Positions 37,201 to 44,732 of a stretch of DNA of 64,000 nt are shown piece after piece. Origin of the DNA: Burkholderia paludis (GTDB lineage: Bacteria; Pseudomonadota; Gammaproteobacteria; Burkholderiales; Burkholderiaceae). A program made the translations under genes and the position numbers. The notes below the pieces were generated by a model. It was not told the origin of the DNA and did no database searches. It saw only the letters and a program-made list of their open reading frames with translations. The stretch's first letter is position 1, and the number at the start of each line of letters is the position of its first letter. Location: positions 124,001 through 188,000 of the forward strand of contig NZ_JPGL01000012.1 of the NCBI RefSeq assembly GCF_000732615.1, given 5' to 3'.

Positions 37201-40200
37201 CTCCCCAGCGTCACGCCGCCCAGGCCCGCCAGGCTCGCGATCGACGCGCCCGCCGTCGTGCCCGAGAGGTCCAGCGTGCCGTTGTCGACGACCGCGCTCG
37301 ACGCGATGCTGCCCGCGCCGCTCAATGCCAGCGTCGCGCCGCCGGCGATCGTGGTCACGCCGATGTAGGCATTCGCGCCGCTCAGCGTTTCGCTGCCGCT
37401 GGCGATGGTGAGTCCGCCGCCGATGCCCGACATCGCGCCGCTGAAGGTGTCGCCGGCCTTCGTCAGCGTCAGCGTCTCGTTGCCGAGGTTCACGCTGCCC
37501 GAGCCGGACAGGCTCGCAATCTGGCCTCCGGTCGTTACGCGCGACACGTCGAGCGTGCCGTTGTCGGTGACCGCACCCGATGCGATGCCGCCCGTGCCGC
37601 TCAATGCCAGCGTCGCGCCGCCGGCGATCGTCGTGGCCCCCGTGTAGGTGTTCGCGCCCGCCAGCGTTTCGGTGCCGCTTGCCAGCGTCAGCCCGCCGCT
37701 GCCGGATATCGCACCGAAGAACTGGTCGCTTGCGCCGGTGAGCGTGAGCGTCTGGTTGCCCAGCGTCACGCCGCCCGCGCCCGAGAGCGTCTTGACCGAC
37801 GCACCGCTCGTCGTGCCTGAGATATCGAACGTGCCGTTGTCGGTCACGCCTCGCGACTGGGCAATGGTGCCCGTACCGCCGAGCGCCAGGGTGGCGCCGC
37901 CGGCGATGGTGGTCGGTCCCGCGTACGTGTTGGCGCCGGTCAGCGTCAGCTTGCCGGCGCCGGTGCTGCTGGTCACGATCAGCGCGCCGTAACCGTTGAG
38001 CACACCGCTGAAGGTGGACGCCTGACCGTCGGTATCGACCGTGCCGATCGTCTGCAGGAACATGCCGCGGCTGGAGGTCATGCTCGTCGTGGTCTGGAGC
38101 GTGCCGCCGAGGAAACTCAGGATACCGGACGATGCGCCCAGGTTCGCGTCCGACGAAACGGCCAGCGTGCTGCCCTGGATCGTCGTGCCGCCCGCATAGG
38201 TGTTCGCGCCGCTCAGCGCTTCGGTGCCGCCGCTGATCCAGAGGCTGCTGTTGCCGGAAATGACGCCGCTGAAAGCACCCTGCGCGTTGGTGAGCGTCAA
38301 CCGCCCGTTACCCGCAATCAGGCGGCCCGAGCCCGAGAGGCTCGTAATCGACACGCCGCCCGGCGTGGGCGTCACGGCCGAAACATCCAGCACGCCGTTG
38401 TCGGTCACGCCGCTCGACTGGGCGATGCTGCCCGCGCCGCTCAGCGCGAGCGTCGCGCCGCTGCCGATCGTCGTCGCGCCCGCGTAGGTGTTCGCGCCGC
38501 TCAACGTCAGCGTGCCGGCGCCACTGCTGCTGGCGACGCTCAGGCCGCCCGTGCCGCTGACGACTCCGCCAAGGGTCGACGCCTGACCGTCGGTATCGAT
38601 CGTGCCGCCGCCATTGACCAGCGTCACGGCACGGCTGGACGTGACGCCCGCCGTCGTTTGCAGCGTGCCGCCGGCGAGCGTCAACGCGCCCGAGGACGCC
38701 CCCAGGCTGGCGTCGGACGATATCGCCAGCGTTGCGCCGGTCTCGACCGTCGCACCACCCGTGAACGTATTCGCGCCGCTCAGCGTCAGCGTGCCGTTAC
38801 CCGTGCTGCTGGCGGCGATCAAGCTGCCGGCGCCGCTGATCACGCCGCTGAAGCTCGCGCGATTGCCGTCGGTATCGATCGTGTTGGCGCCGGCGCCCAG
38901 CAGCACGTTGCGGGCGGACGTGACACCCGCCAGCGTCTGCAGCGTGCCGAAGTAGAGCGACACCGTGCCCGACGACGCCCCCAGGCTGGCGTCGGACGTA
39001 ATCGCCAGCGTGCCGCTCTCGAGGGTCGTTCCTCCCGTATAGGTGTTCGCGCCGCTCAGCGTCAGCGTGCCTTTGCCGGTGCTGCTGTCGACGAGCAGCG
39101 CCCCCGAGCCGCTGATCACCCCGCTGAAGGTGGACGCGTGCCCGTTGCGGTCGATGGTGCCGCCGCCGTTCAGAACCACGTTGCGGCTGGACGTGATGTC
39201 CGCCGTCGTTTGCAGCGTGCCGCCGGACAGTGTCAGCGAACCCGAGGACGCCCCCAGCCCCGCGTCGGACGACACGGCCACCGTGGCGCGATCGATCGTC
39301 GTGCCGCCCGTATAGGTGTTCACGCCGCCCAGCGTCAGCGTGCCGCCGTCGAGACTGCTGGCGACCGTCAGGCCGCCCGCGCCGCTGAGCGTTCCACCGA
39401 AGCTGACGGCGTTGCCGTCGGTGTCGATCGTGCCGCCGCCGCTCCCCAGCACCACGCCGCGGCTGGACGTGAGGCCTGCCGTCGTCTGCAGCGTACCGCC
39501 GGCGAGCGTGAGCGCGCCCGTCGAGGCGCCCAGGGCGCCGTCGGAAGAAATGGCGAGGGTTCCGCCGGAAACCGTCCAGGGCGTGACGGCCGAAGTCGTG
39601 TTCGTCAGCGTCCACGTGCCGGCGCCGGTTTTCTGGAAGACGCCGAATCCCTGATACGCGGCGCCCGGGCCAATCTTGCTGACATCGAAACTGCCATTGG
39701 CGGTGCCGCCGAGCGCGAGGGTATCGGCGGCGCTGAAGGCCACGACGTTGCCGTTGATCGTCGAGCCCGCCTCCAGCGTGAGCGAGTTGACGCCCCCCGT
39801 GAATAGAATCGCGGCGGCTTGCGCACCGGTGCCGCCGTCCGCATATCCGCCGGAAATCGTTCCGCTGTTGGTGACCGTCACATTCGAGCCGAGTATGCCC
39901 GCGCCGCCCGCCCCCGGCCCCGTCTCGAAGCCGACGCTCGTGCCGCCGTTGCCGCCCGAAATGACACCGGTGTTGGACACGCTGCCCGAATTGACCAGCA
40001 CCCCCGAGCCGCCGCCGCCGCCGCTGCCGATATCGCCGCGGCCAAAGCCCGGCATACCGCCGTTGCCGCCGTTGCCGCCGGCGACCTTGCCCGAGTTGGA
40101 GAGGGTGGCGGAATTCACCAGAATCCCCGTGCCGCCGCCGCCGCCGCCGCCATCGCCGCTCCCGCCCTGGCCGCTCATGGACGACGTTCCGCCTGCCGCG

Positions 40201-40445
40201 CTCTGCGCATGCACGAGCGGCGCCGACCCGATCAGCCCGAGCGCAAGCACGACCGCCGTGACCCGGCACGCGCCCGGTTGAAATGACATCATGTTCGACA
40301 GGAAACGGGGCGATTCAGACGCGTCGGCCTCAACCGTTCCATCCGCACGCTTGCTGCTCTTGCTCCCCTGTGCCCGTGCCAGTTCCGATACCACCTGGAA
40401 CATCCCCTGACTCGTATTCCAAACGATCCGGTAAACATGATTCAT
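31236..40445 (-). CDS. giant autotransporter with repeat-rich passenger
   Basis: Type Va autotransporter of 3069 residues. It has an extended signal peptide region (MNHVYRIVWNTSQGMFQVV, residues 1-30), a hydrophobic signal core at about 50-80 ending VHAQS, then a Gly-rich stretch. The passenger is a chain of autotransporter (PATR-like) repeats centred on LSGANTYTGATTIAGGATLAL, most about 92 residues long. The C-terminal about 270 residues are the outer-membrane barrel (from about WITATASQTKVGG to the final SVRVGYQF with terminal Phe). The passenger should form a long beta-helix acting in adhesion or aggregation. The ATG at 40445 begins the ESPR. It is divergent from an orphan response regulator. 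Confidence 0.93.
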   Translation of the reverse strand: MNHVYRIVWNTSQGMFQVVSELARAQGSKSSKRADGTVEADASESPRFLSNMMSFQPGACRVTAVVLALGLIGSAPLVHAQSAAGGTSSMSGQGGSGDGGGGGGGTGILVNSATLSNSGKVAGGNGGNGGMPGFGRGDIGSGGGGGSGVLVNSGSVSNTGVISGGNGGTSVGFETGPGAGGAGILGSNVTVTNSGTISGGYADGGTGAQAAAILFTGGVNSLTLEAGSTINGNVVAFSAADTLALGGTANGSFDVSKIGPGAAYQGFGVFQKTGAGTWTLTNTTSAVTPWTVSGGTLAISSDGALGASTGALTLAGGTLQTTAGLTSSRGVVLGSGGGTIDTDGNAVSFGGTLSGAGGLTVASSLDGGTLTLGGVNTYTGGTTIDRATVAVSSDAGLGASSGSLTLSGGTLQTTADITSSRNVVLNGGGTIDRNGHASTFSGVISGSGALLVDSSTGKGTLTLSGANTYTGGTTLESGTLAITSDASLGASSGTVSLYFGTLQTLAGVTSARNVLLGAGANTIDTDGNRASFSGVISGAGSLIAASSTGNGTLTLSGANTFTGGATVETGATLAISSDASLGASSGALTLAGGTLQTTAGVTSSRAVTLVNGGGTIDTDGQASTLGGVVSGTGGLSVASSSGAGTLTLSGANTYAGATTIGSGATLALSGAGSIAQSSGVTDNGVLDVSAVTPTPGGVSITSLSGSGRLIAGNGRLTLTNAQGAFSGVISGNSSLWISGGTEALSGANTYAGGTTIQGSTLAVSSDANLGASSGILSFLGGTLQTTTSMTSSRGMFLQTIGTVDTDGQASTFSGVLNGYGALIVTSSTGAGKLTLTGANTYAGPTTIAGGATLALGGTGTIAQSRGVTDNGTFDISGTTSGASVKTLSGAGGVTLGNQTLTLTGASDQFFGAISGSGGLTLASGTETLAGANTYTGATTIAGGATLALSGTGGIASGAVTDNGTLDVSRVTTGGQIASLSGSGSVNLGNETLTLTKAGDTFSGAMSGIGGGLTIASGSETLSGANAYIGVTTIAGGATLALSGAGSIASSAVVDNGTLDLSGTTAGASIASLAGLGGVTLGSQTLTLATAGDTFGGVMSGSGGLTLEGGTETLGGANTYTGATTIAAGATLALSGTGSVARSSGVIDNGTLDLSGTTAGASVASLTGLGGVTLGNQTLTLTNAAGVFNGAMSGNGGLTLASGTETLGGVNTYSGATTIAGGAVLALSGAGSIASSGVTDNGTLDLSGTTNGASIASLAGSGGVTLGSQTLTLTKAGDTFGGAMAGSGGLTLASGTETLSGANTYTGATTIAGGATLALSGAGSIASSAVADNGTLDLSGATAGVSLASLAGSGGVTLGNQTLTLTKAGDTFSGAISGNGGLTLASGTETLGGANTYTGATTIAGGATLALSGTGSAASSNVTDNGTLNLSGATAGAALASLAGSGGVTLGNQTLTLTKAGDTFGGAMAGSGGLTLASGTETLGGANTYTGATTIAGGATLALSGTGSVAKSSGVTDNGTLDLSGTTAGAAVTSLSGSGGVTLGNQTLTLTKAGDTFSGAIAGNGGLTLASGTETLGGTNTYTGATTIAGGAKLALSGAGSIASSAVNDNGTLDLSGATAGASLASLSGSGGVTLGGQTLTLTKGAGAFGGAMSGSGGLTLTGGTQTLGGANTYTGATTIAGGATLALSGAGSVAQSSGVIDNGTLDISGTTNGASVTSLTGSGGVTLGSRTLTLTNATGVYGGAISGTGGLTIASGTQTLTGISTYTGITTIGSAATLILSNANNIALGNVVDYGKMMVEGTIGALSGNGNLALGGSGLTLSGANGSFGGVISGDSGLTLASGVETLGGANTYTGGTTIEAGTLVVSSDANLGAASGALTLNGGTLRTTAGITSSRSVTLNSRGGTVDTDGQASTLGGVIGGAGGLSVTSSNGAGTLTLSGANAYTGVTLIDSGATLALSGAGSIAQSAGIVDDGALDLSGTTAGASISTLLGSGSVTLGNQTLTLTKAANTFSGAIAGNGGLTLASGTETLGGANTYTGATTIAGGATLALSGTGSVARSSGVIDNGTLDLSGTTAGASLASLAGSGGVTLGSQTLTLTKAGDTFGGAIAGSGGLTLASGTETLGGANTYTGATAIAGGATLALSGTGSIASSAVADNGVLDLSGTTAGAAVTSLAGSGGVTLGSQTLTLTKAGDTFGGAIAGSGGLTLASGSETLSGANTYTGATTIAGGATLALSGAGSIASSAVNDNGTLNLSGATAGVSLASLSGAGGVTLGSQTLTLTKGAGAFGGAMSGSGGLTLTGGTQTLGGANTYTGATTIGRGATLALSGTGSVAQSSGVIDNGTLDISGTTNGASVTSLTGSGGVTLGSRTLTLTNATGVYSGAISGTGGLTIASGSQTLTGISTYSGITTIGSAATLILSNANNIALGNVVDNGKLVVEGAISALSGTGNVTLGNAGLALSGVNGSFGGVISGGSGLTMTSGTQTLTGANTYAGATTIASGAELALSGAGSIAQSSGVTVNGTLNLSGTTSGASVANLAGGGMVELGSRTLTLTNAAGTFGGTFNGTGKLLVSGNSGSLIVNGNSAGFSGITEVAQGRLEVGDIDTPSARLGGDVLVDLPGTLRGHGTVAGSVTNNGTVMPGGSIGTLTVGGNYKQAGNATLAVEVSPTAASQLKVNGAATLGGTLAITYDPGTYSAKQYTLVAAQSLSGTFGNVTSTGTANLGTLTPSIAYGATAVDLTLSAPGAPATPGAPIVVAPVDTGIYTAVGTSVALGAQAAGSALLDRLDRASAATAANPDGWITATASQTKVGGTNGAPGFQSTRYGFLAGLDQKRGDYTVGVAASYSHADIGEQVTGDTGTTDTLRAALYGSRFVGPVNLAATLGAGLDFLAQKRPLGAPGSATGDHMGQEVTTGAQASLPLAFGGVTLTPRIGLRYAYFHANGFGESGAGGQDLNVGTDNVHSLQPYAGVTLDQAFGSELKPVNVQLRLGYAREVLDTHRAITVAAQDGTQFAAPGTNLPHGYLSTGAGVSMHLSKRLDVSLNYDAVINTGGASMQQGSVRVGYQF
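33502..37650 (-). repeat. tandem ~276-279 bp repeats in the autotransporter passenger
   Basis: Successive units begin every 276 or 279 bp (for example around 33505, 33781, 34057, 34336, then 35431, 35707, 35986, 36262, 36538, 37093). Each encodes one about 92-residue passenger repeat with identical stretches of many tens of bases. Copy number could change by slippage or recombination, and assembly of this region needs caution. Confidence 0.88.
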
Positions 40446-41222
40446 TACTAACCCCATTTCCTATTGACGTATTTTTTATAAATTTGATTCGCCGACCGGC
40501 ACTTGAATGTCCAATCGTGATATTCGGCACTGCGAGACAAAAACGCGTACACGCAAACGATTTACTATTGAAAACCGCCGCGATTCACTCAAATCATTTC
40601 ATTGGCCTTTCATCGCCGTCATTTCTGCTTACGGCTCATTCCGGGCGCTTGCCGTCAGTGAACGACAAAAAGCCGGCCTCTTTCTGCAAGGCTTTTTTTG
40701 ATGGTTTCTTCCGGAAGCCGAAGCATATCGAGGCCCGTCATGCGGAACCTGACAAATCCTGACATCCCCGACATCCCGCCGGCCATCGCATTTAATTCGC
40801 GGAGATCGATTCGAATACGGGTCATCTTTAATTTCTCGAATTCATCTGTAAAACCCGTTTCCTTTCAATTCAAAAACGATCGTCGCGGCGACTCGATGAA
40901 GGATTGCCGCCGAAGCGGCCTCGCCGCAAGCGATGGCGGTGCCGGCTCCGCCGTTCCCCGGCGTGCGCCTGTCGGCCGCTTGCCGTCACCCGGTCGTTCT
41001 GCATGCCTTACAAAATGAAAGAGCGACGCACGGCCGCTTCGGTGCCGCGCGGCTAAAGTTTTTGCGCATGCATACCGTAATAGAGGGGCGTGCCCACGGC
41101 GGGTCCTCTCCGTTCGCACGCGGCGCGACCCTCGCCCGCCAGTCGGACTCGACCGGCATCCCGGGTTGCGCCGCAGCGCTTCAGCGAAGCAGGACGAGAA
41201 CGTGTAAGGCGGGGAGGTGCAA
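40446..41222. other. 777-bp divergent region, autotransporter / response regulator
   Basis: Markedly AT-richer than its surroundings up to about 40870. It must contain both promoters. A terminator-like hairpin lies at 40667-40699. Short open frames occur but none has a convincing start or composition. Confidence 0.55.
40667..40699 (+). terminator. rho-independent terminator without an annotated gene
   Basis: AAAAAGCC and GGCTTTTT pair around a 15-base loop and run into seven T residues on the plus strand. No gene precedes it on that strand within 200 bp, so it may end a small RNA. Confidence 0.6.
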
Positions 41223-41897
41223 GTGCACGATGGCGTGATGGGGAAGGTGCTTCTGCTCGACGATGAGGTCGAACTGCGCGAGGAAATTGCCGCTTTCCTG
41301 CGCAAATGCGGCTGGCTCGTCAGCGAGGCCGGCACCATCGCCGAGTTTCGGCAGCTCGCCATGCACACCGACATGGCGATCATCGACGTCATGCTGCCGG
41401 ACGGCAGCGGTTTCGACGCGGCCGCATGGTTGAGAGCGCAACGGCAGGGCTGCGGCATCGTCATGCTGACGGCCCGCGGCGAGACGCTGGACAAGGTTTC
41501 CGGCCTGAAGGGCGGCGCCGACCACTACATCGTCAAGCCCGCGAAGCTGATCGAACTCGACGCCACCCTGCATGCCCTGAGCCGCCGGGTGGTGGCGAAC
41601 TGGCGACTGGATCGCCAGGCCTTCGCGCTGTTCGCGCCGGATGGAAAGCGCCTGGATGTCTCCGGCAGCGAAATCAGCTTGCTGGAACTCATGGCGCGAC
41701 ATCCGGCCAGGCCCGTCAGCCGCCGGCAGATCGCCGAGACCTTCGGCTACGACTGGATCGATTACGACGAGCGCAGGCTCGAGGCCGTGGTGAGCCGCCT
41801 GCGGCGACGCTGGCGCAACGAGCTGGGATCGGACCTTCCGCTCCGGACCGTCCACCGCGAGGGCTATACCTTTGCCGAGCCGCTGTCGCTGGGTTGA
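41223..41897 (+). CDS. orphan OmpR-family response regulator
   Basis: Regulator of about 224 residues. The receiver domain is complete: acidic pair LLLDDE, phospho-acceptor Asp in AIIDVMLPDGSG (about residue 55), Thr in MLTARG and Lys in YIVKPAKL. The C-terminal winged helix (from about 135) shows EISLLELMARHPARPVSR, DERRLEAVVSRLRRRW and LRTVHREGYTF. Several in-frame starts exist (GTG 41217, GTG 41223, ATG 41238); GTG 41223 is preferred because GGGGAGG ends five bases upstream. No histidine kinase gene is adjacent. It is divergent from the autotransporter, which it may regulate. Confidence 0.88.
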   Translation: MHDGVMGKVLLLDDEVELREEIAAFLRKCGWLVSEAGTIAEFRQLAMHTDMAIIDVMLPDGSGFDAAAWLRAQRQGCGIVMLTARGETLDKVSGLKGGADHYIVKPAKLIELDATLHALSRRVVANWRLDRQAFALFAPDGKRLDVSGSEISLLELMARHPARPVSRRQIAETFGYDWIDYDERRLEAVVSRLRRRWRNELGSDLPLRTVHREGYTFAEPLSLG

Positions 41898-41912
41898 GCA
41901 TCGGCGGCAAAC

Positions 41913-42060
41913 GAACCTGCCGCGCGCGGGATCGCACGCTGGCATTCAGTCCGGCGCGCCCGCGTCACGCGGCGCAGCCCGTGCGAACGATCCGATCCAT
42001 CCGGGAGTTATCCGGTTTGCAGGCGTGCGCAGCGACCGCGTGCGGTCACTGCGCGGCGAG
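41913..42060 (+). repeat. diverged direct repeat, copy B (right of autotransporter block)
   Basis: Second copy of the repeat at 30961-31108, in the same orientation, 10.9 kb away. It lies in the gap between the convergent ends of the response regulator and SDR genes. It ends in the hairpin GACCGC-GT-GCGGTC inside GCAG/CTGC. Confidence 0.7.
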
Positions 42061-42095
42061 CGGCCGGCCGAGGCGGCCGCCCGCCCGGGCGACGC

Positions 42096-42800
42096 TCACA
42101 GCGCCTTGACGATCGCGCCGTCGACGCGGATGTTCTGCCCGGTGATATAGCCCGCGCCGTCCGACAGCAGGAACGCGACCGTCTTCGCGATCTCGCCGGT
42201 CTTGCCGAAGCGGCCGGCCGGAATGCGCGCGACGATCTCCGGCGTTTCCGGCCAGCTGTCGATGAAGCCCGGCAGCACGGCGTTCATGCGGATGTTCTCG
42301 GCCGCATAGCGTTCCGCGTAAAGGCGCGTCCATGCGCTCAGCGCCGCGCGCAGCGTCGACGAGACGGGCATCGGCTGCTCGGGCGCGTCCGCCGCGAAAC
42401 TCGAGATGTTGACCACCGCGCCGCCGCCCTGCTTCTGGAAAATCGGCGTCACGCGACGCATCACGCGCACCACGTTCAGCAGGATCAGGTCGAGCCCCGC
42501 GTGCCAGTTGTCGTCGGTGATCGCCAGCAGGTCGCCCTTCGGCGGATGCCCGGTATTGTTCACCACCGCGTCGATGCGGCCATGGCGCGCCATGGTCTCC
42601 TGCACGAGCCGGTCGATGTCGGCCTCTTCCGTCACCGAACCCTGGATGCCGAAGCCGCCGAGTTCCTCGCCGAGCGCCACCGCGCTGCCCGACGGCGACA
42701 TCAGCGCGACGCGATAGCCCGTCGCCGCCAGTTCGCGCGCGATCGCCGCGCCCATGCCCTTGCCCGCCGCCGTGATCAACGCCACTTTTTCTACAGTCAC
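42096..42800 (-). CDS. SDR-family oxidoreductase
   Basis: Short-chain dehydrogenase/reductase-fold protein of 234 residues. The dinucleotide-binding loop is ALITAAGKGMGAAIA; VVNNTGHPP and the NISSFAADAPEQPM region follow. The usual catalytic Tyr-X-X-X-Lys is not clearly present: after the Ser the sequence reads SSTLRAALSAWTRLYAERY, so Tyr is replaced by Ser/Thr and Lys by Arg. It ends YITGQNIRVDGAIVKAL, a typical SDR C-terminus. The start is GTG at 42800 with AAGGAG six bases upstream. It is divergent from a LysR regulator that probably controls it. Confidence 0.87.
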   Translation of the reverse strand: MTVEKVALITAAGKGMGAAIARELAATGYRVALMSPSGSAVALGEELGGFGIQGSVTEEADIDRLVQETMARHGRIDAVVNNTGHPPKGDLLAITDDNWHAGLDLILLNVVRVMRRVTPIFQKQGGGAVVNISSFAADAPEQPMPVSSTLRAALSAWTRLYAERYAAENIRMNAVLPGFIDSWPETPEIVARIPAGRFGKTGEIAKTVAFLLSDGAGYITGQNIRVDGAIVKAL

Positions 42801-42934
42801 GATTTGCTCCTTGATCGATTCCTGCCGCCGCGCAGCCGCCGTTCGGCCCGCCATGGTGGTAATGTAGACGCATCGATGACGCCTGTCGAACCAGTATTTC
42901 TGCCTCCAGACAATAGTTTTTCTACAGCCTGAAG

Positions 42935-43828
42935 ATGCCGCTCCGCCCATCCCGCCTGCCGCCGCTGAATGCACTTCGCGCGTTCGAAGTGTCCGCGCGG
43001 CACCTCAATTTCCGCGCGGCGGCCGACGAGATCGGCGTCACGCAGGGCGCGGTCGCGCAGCAGGTGCGCCACCTCGAGGACGTGCTCGGGCTGAAGCTGT
43101 TCGAGCGCCTGCCGCGCGGCCTCGCGCTGACGCACGACGGCGCCGCGTATTTCTCCGACGTGCAGCGCGCGCTGCACGCGATCGCCGACGCGACCGACAA
43201 GCTCGTGAAGCGGCGCGCCGCGCTGACCATCAGCACGACGCCGTCGTTCGCGTCGAAATGGCTGATCCCGCGGCTCGCGCTGTTTACCGATGCGCATCCC
43301 GACTACGACGTGCGCGTGATCGCCGACCCGCAGATCGCAACGTTCCGCCACGACGGCGTCGATCTCGCGATCCGCTACGGCAAGCCGCCGTTCGGCAAGC
43401 ATCTCGCCACGCATGCGCTGTTTCCGCTCGACGTGTGCGCGGTGTGCAGCTCCGCGCTGCTGGCCGCGCCCGCGTCGCCGCGCGCGCTCGCCGGCCAGGT
43501 GCTGCTGCACGACGCGCACGACCTGTGGCCCGCGTTCCTCGCCGCGATGCCGGAGCACGTCGACATCGATCCGCACAAGGGGCTGCGCTTCAACCAGACG
43601 TCACTCGCGATCGACGCGGCCGTCGCGGGCCAGGGCATCGCGCTCGCAACCGATCCGCTCGTCGAGCGCGACATCGCCGCCGGCCGGCTGTGCAAGCCGT
43701 TCGATTTCGCGTTTCCGCTGTCGGTGGGGTTCTATCTCGTGTATCCGGCCGAGCGGCGCGATGACGATGCGATCGTCGTGATGCGCGAATGGATGATCGC
43801 GCAGGCGGCGTCGGACGGGCAGCCCTGA
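42935..43828 (+). CDS. LysR-family regulator, GcvA-like
   Basis: LysR-type regulator of 297 residues. The N-terminal winged helix is LPPLNALRAFEVSARHLNFRAAADEIGVTQGAVAQQVRHLE, given here by its parts: the start PPLNALRAFEV is characteristic of the GcvA/TrpI-like group. The co-inducer domain follows (about 95-295), with TISTTPSFASKWLIPRL and HDGVDLAIRYGKP. It is divergent from the SDR gene across 134 bp. Confidence 0.9.
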   Translation: MPLRPSRLPPLNALRAFEVSARHLNFRAAADEIGVTQGAVAQQVRHLEDVLGLKLFERLPRGLALTHDGAAYFSDVQRALHAIADATDKLVKRRAALTISTTPSFASKWLIPRLALFTDAHPDYDVRVIADPQIATFRHDGVDLAIRYGKPPFGKHLATHALFPLDVCAVCSSALLAAPASPRALAGQVLLHDAHDLWPAFLAAMPEHVDIDPHKGLRFNQTSLAIDAAVAGQGIALATDPLVERDIAAGRLCKPFDFAFPLSVGFYLVYPAERRDDDAIVVMREWMIAQAASDGQP

Positions 43829-43844
43829 GCGGGCCGCGCCGGGG

Positions 43845-44432
43845 TCACGGCGCGATCCAGCGGCTGTCGTCGCCGCCTGCGCGCAGCTCGAATACCGCGC
43901 GGCGATGCCCGGTCCGCGCGAGTTCGAGCCAGTCGATGCGCGTGACCGTCATCCGGATCAGGCAGAAGTTTTCGTAGCCGTCGCCGGCCGGCGCGGCGCC
44001 GTCGGCGTGCGCGGCTTCCGGCGATTCGATCGGCGTGCCCGGCGGCAACGGTGCGCGATACAGCAGCAGCGTGTGAGGGCGGCTCGACGCCCAGATCGCG
44101 CGCCGCTGCGCTTCGTCGTCGCAGAACGATGCCACGCCTTCCGCGCGAATCTGCACGAGCGCGTCGAGATCGGCCGCGACGATCGAGAGGCGCGGATCGC
44201 GGCGCAACTCCGCGACTTTCTCCGACCGCGCGTCGGTATGAAACGACAGCGTGCGATCGGCGCGGCTCGCCTGGCGCAAAACGATCGTGCGCACCTTCGG
44301 CGCGCCGTCGAGGCCGAGCGTGGCCGCCTGGAGCATCGTGAACGGCGAGCGCCGGGCGCTTGCGCCGGATTCGAGGCAGGCCCACAGGCGGTCGTAGGTC
44401 TGCTCGAGCGATTCGAACGGGGCGTCGGGCAT
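43845..44432 (-). CDS. pyridoxamine 5'-phosphate oxidase-like FMN-binding protein
   Basis: FMN-binding split-barrel protein of 195 residues. It shows the PNPOx-like pattern: MLQAATLGLDGAPKVRTIVLRQ (strand pair that binds FMN), RTLSFHTDARSEKVAELRRDPRLSIVAAD, and a C-terminal domain with ENFCLIRMTVTRIDWLEL. It is too short and divergent to be the housekeeping PdxH. The ATG at 44432 begins the conserved domain. It lies 96 bp downstream of the microprotein and aminotransferase genes on the same strand. Confidence 0.82.
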   Translation of the reverse strand: MPDAPFESLEQTYDRLWACLESGASARRSPFTMLQAATLGLDGAPKVRTIVLRQASRADRTLSFHTDARSEKVAELRRDPRLSIVAADLDALVQIRAEGVASFCDDEAQRRAIWASSRPHTLLLYRAPLPPGTPIESPEAAHADGAAPAGDGYENFCLIRMTVTRIDWLELARTGHRRAVFELRAGGDDSRWIAP

Positions 44433-44528
44433 GGGCGGGCGATGAGCGGACGTGTTTCGATCGCGCAAGCTTAGCGGATTGCCCCGGCGGCGGCTCGCCC
44501 GCGACGCGGCCCGCCGCGCCGGCGCCGG

Positions 44529-44720
44529 TCAGTTGTAGCCGAGCACGACCGAGGCGGCTTCGCCGGCCTCGGCCGCCGGCTCCGCGCCGAACCGGCCGAG
44601 CACGTCGGCCACGTATTGCGGCCCCGCGCTGATCTGCGACGACCGGTGCGCGACGGGCCGGCTGTCGGCCGCGCCCGGCGCGGCGCCCGTCGATGCGGAA
44701 TCGTTGACGGTGAGGTTCAT
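44529..44720 (-). CDS. 63-residue microprotein, unknown
   Basis: A short gene that I do not recognise. It is polar and Ala/Ser-rich at the start (MNLTVNDSASTGAAPGA), with a putative helix near SAGPQYVADVLGRFGAEP, and ends AASVVLGYN. It has a good ribosome-binding site (AAGGAGA) located in the 12-bp gap after the aminotransferase stop codon. This and its codon use support a real co-transcribed gene. There is no signal peptide or cysteine. Confidence 0.6.
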   Translation of the reverse strand: MNLTVNDSASTGAAPGAADSRPVAHRSSQISAGPQYVADVLGRFGAEPAAEAGEAASVVLGYN

Positions 44721-44732
44721 CCCGATCTCTCC

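Noticed and set aside
31236..40445. CRISPR array or satellite DNA
   Set aside because: The repeats are long, coding in one frame, and have no unique spacers. They are protein repeats.
40283..40762. A 159-codon frame and nested short frames in the autotransporter-regulator gap
   Set aside because: Composition is irregular, there is no ribosome-binding site, and they cross a strong terminator-like hairpin.
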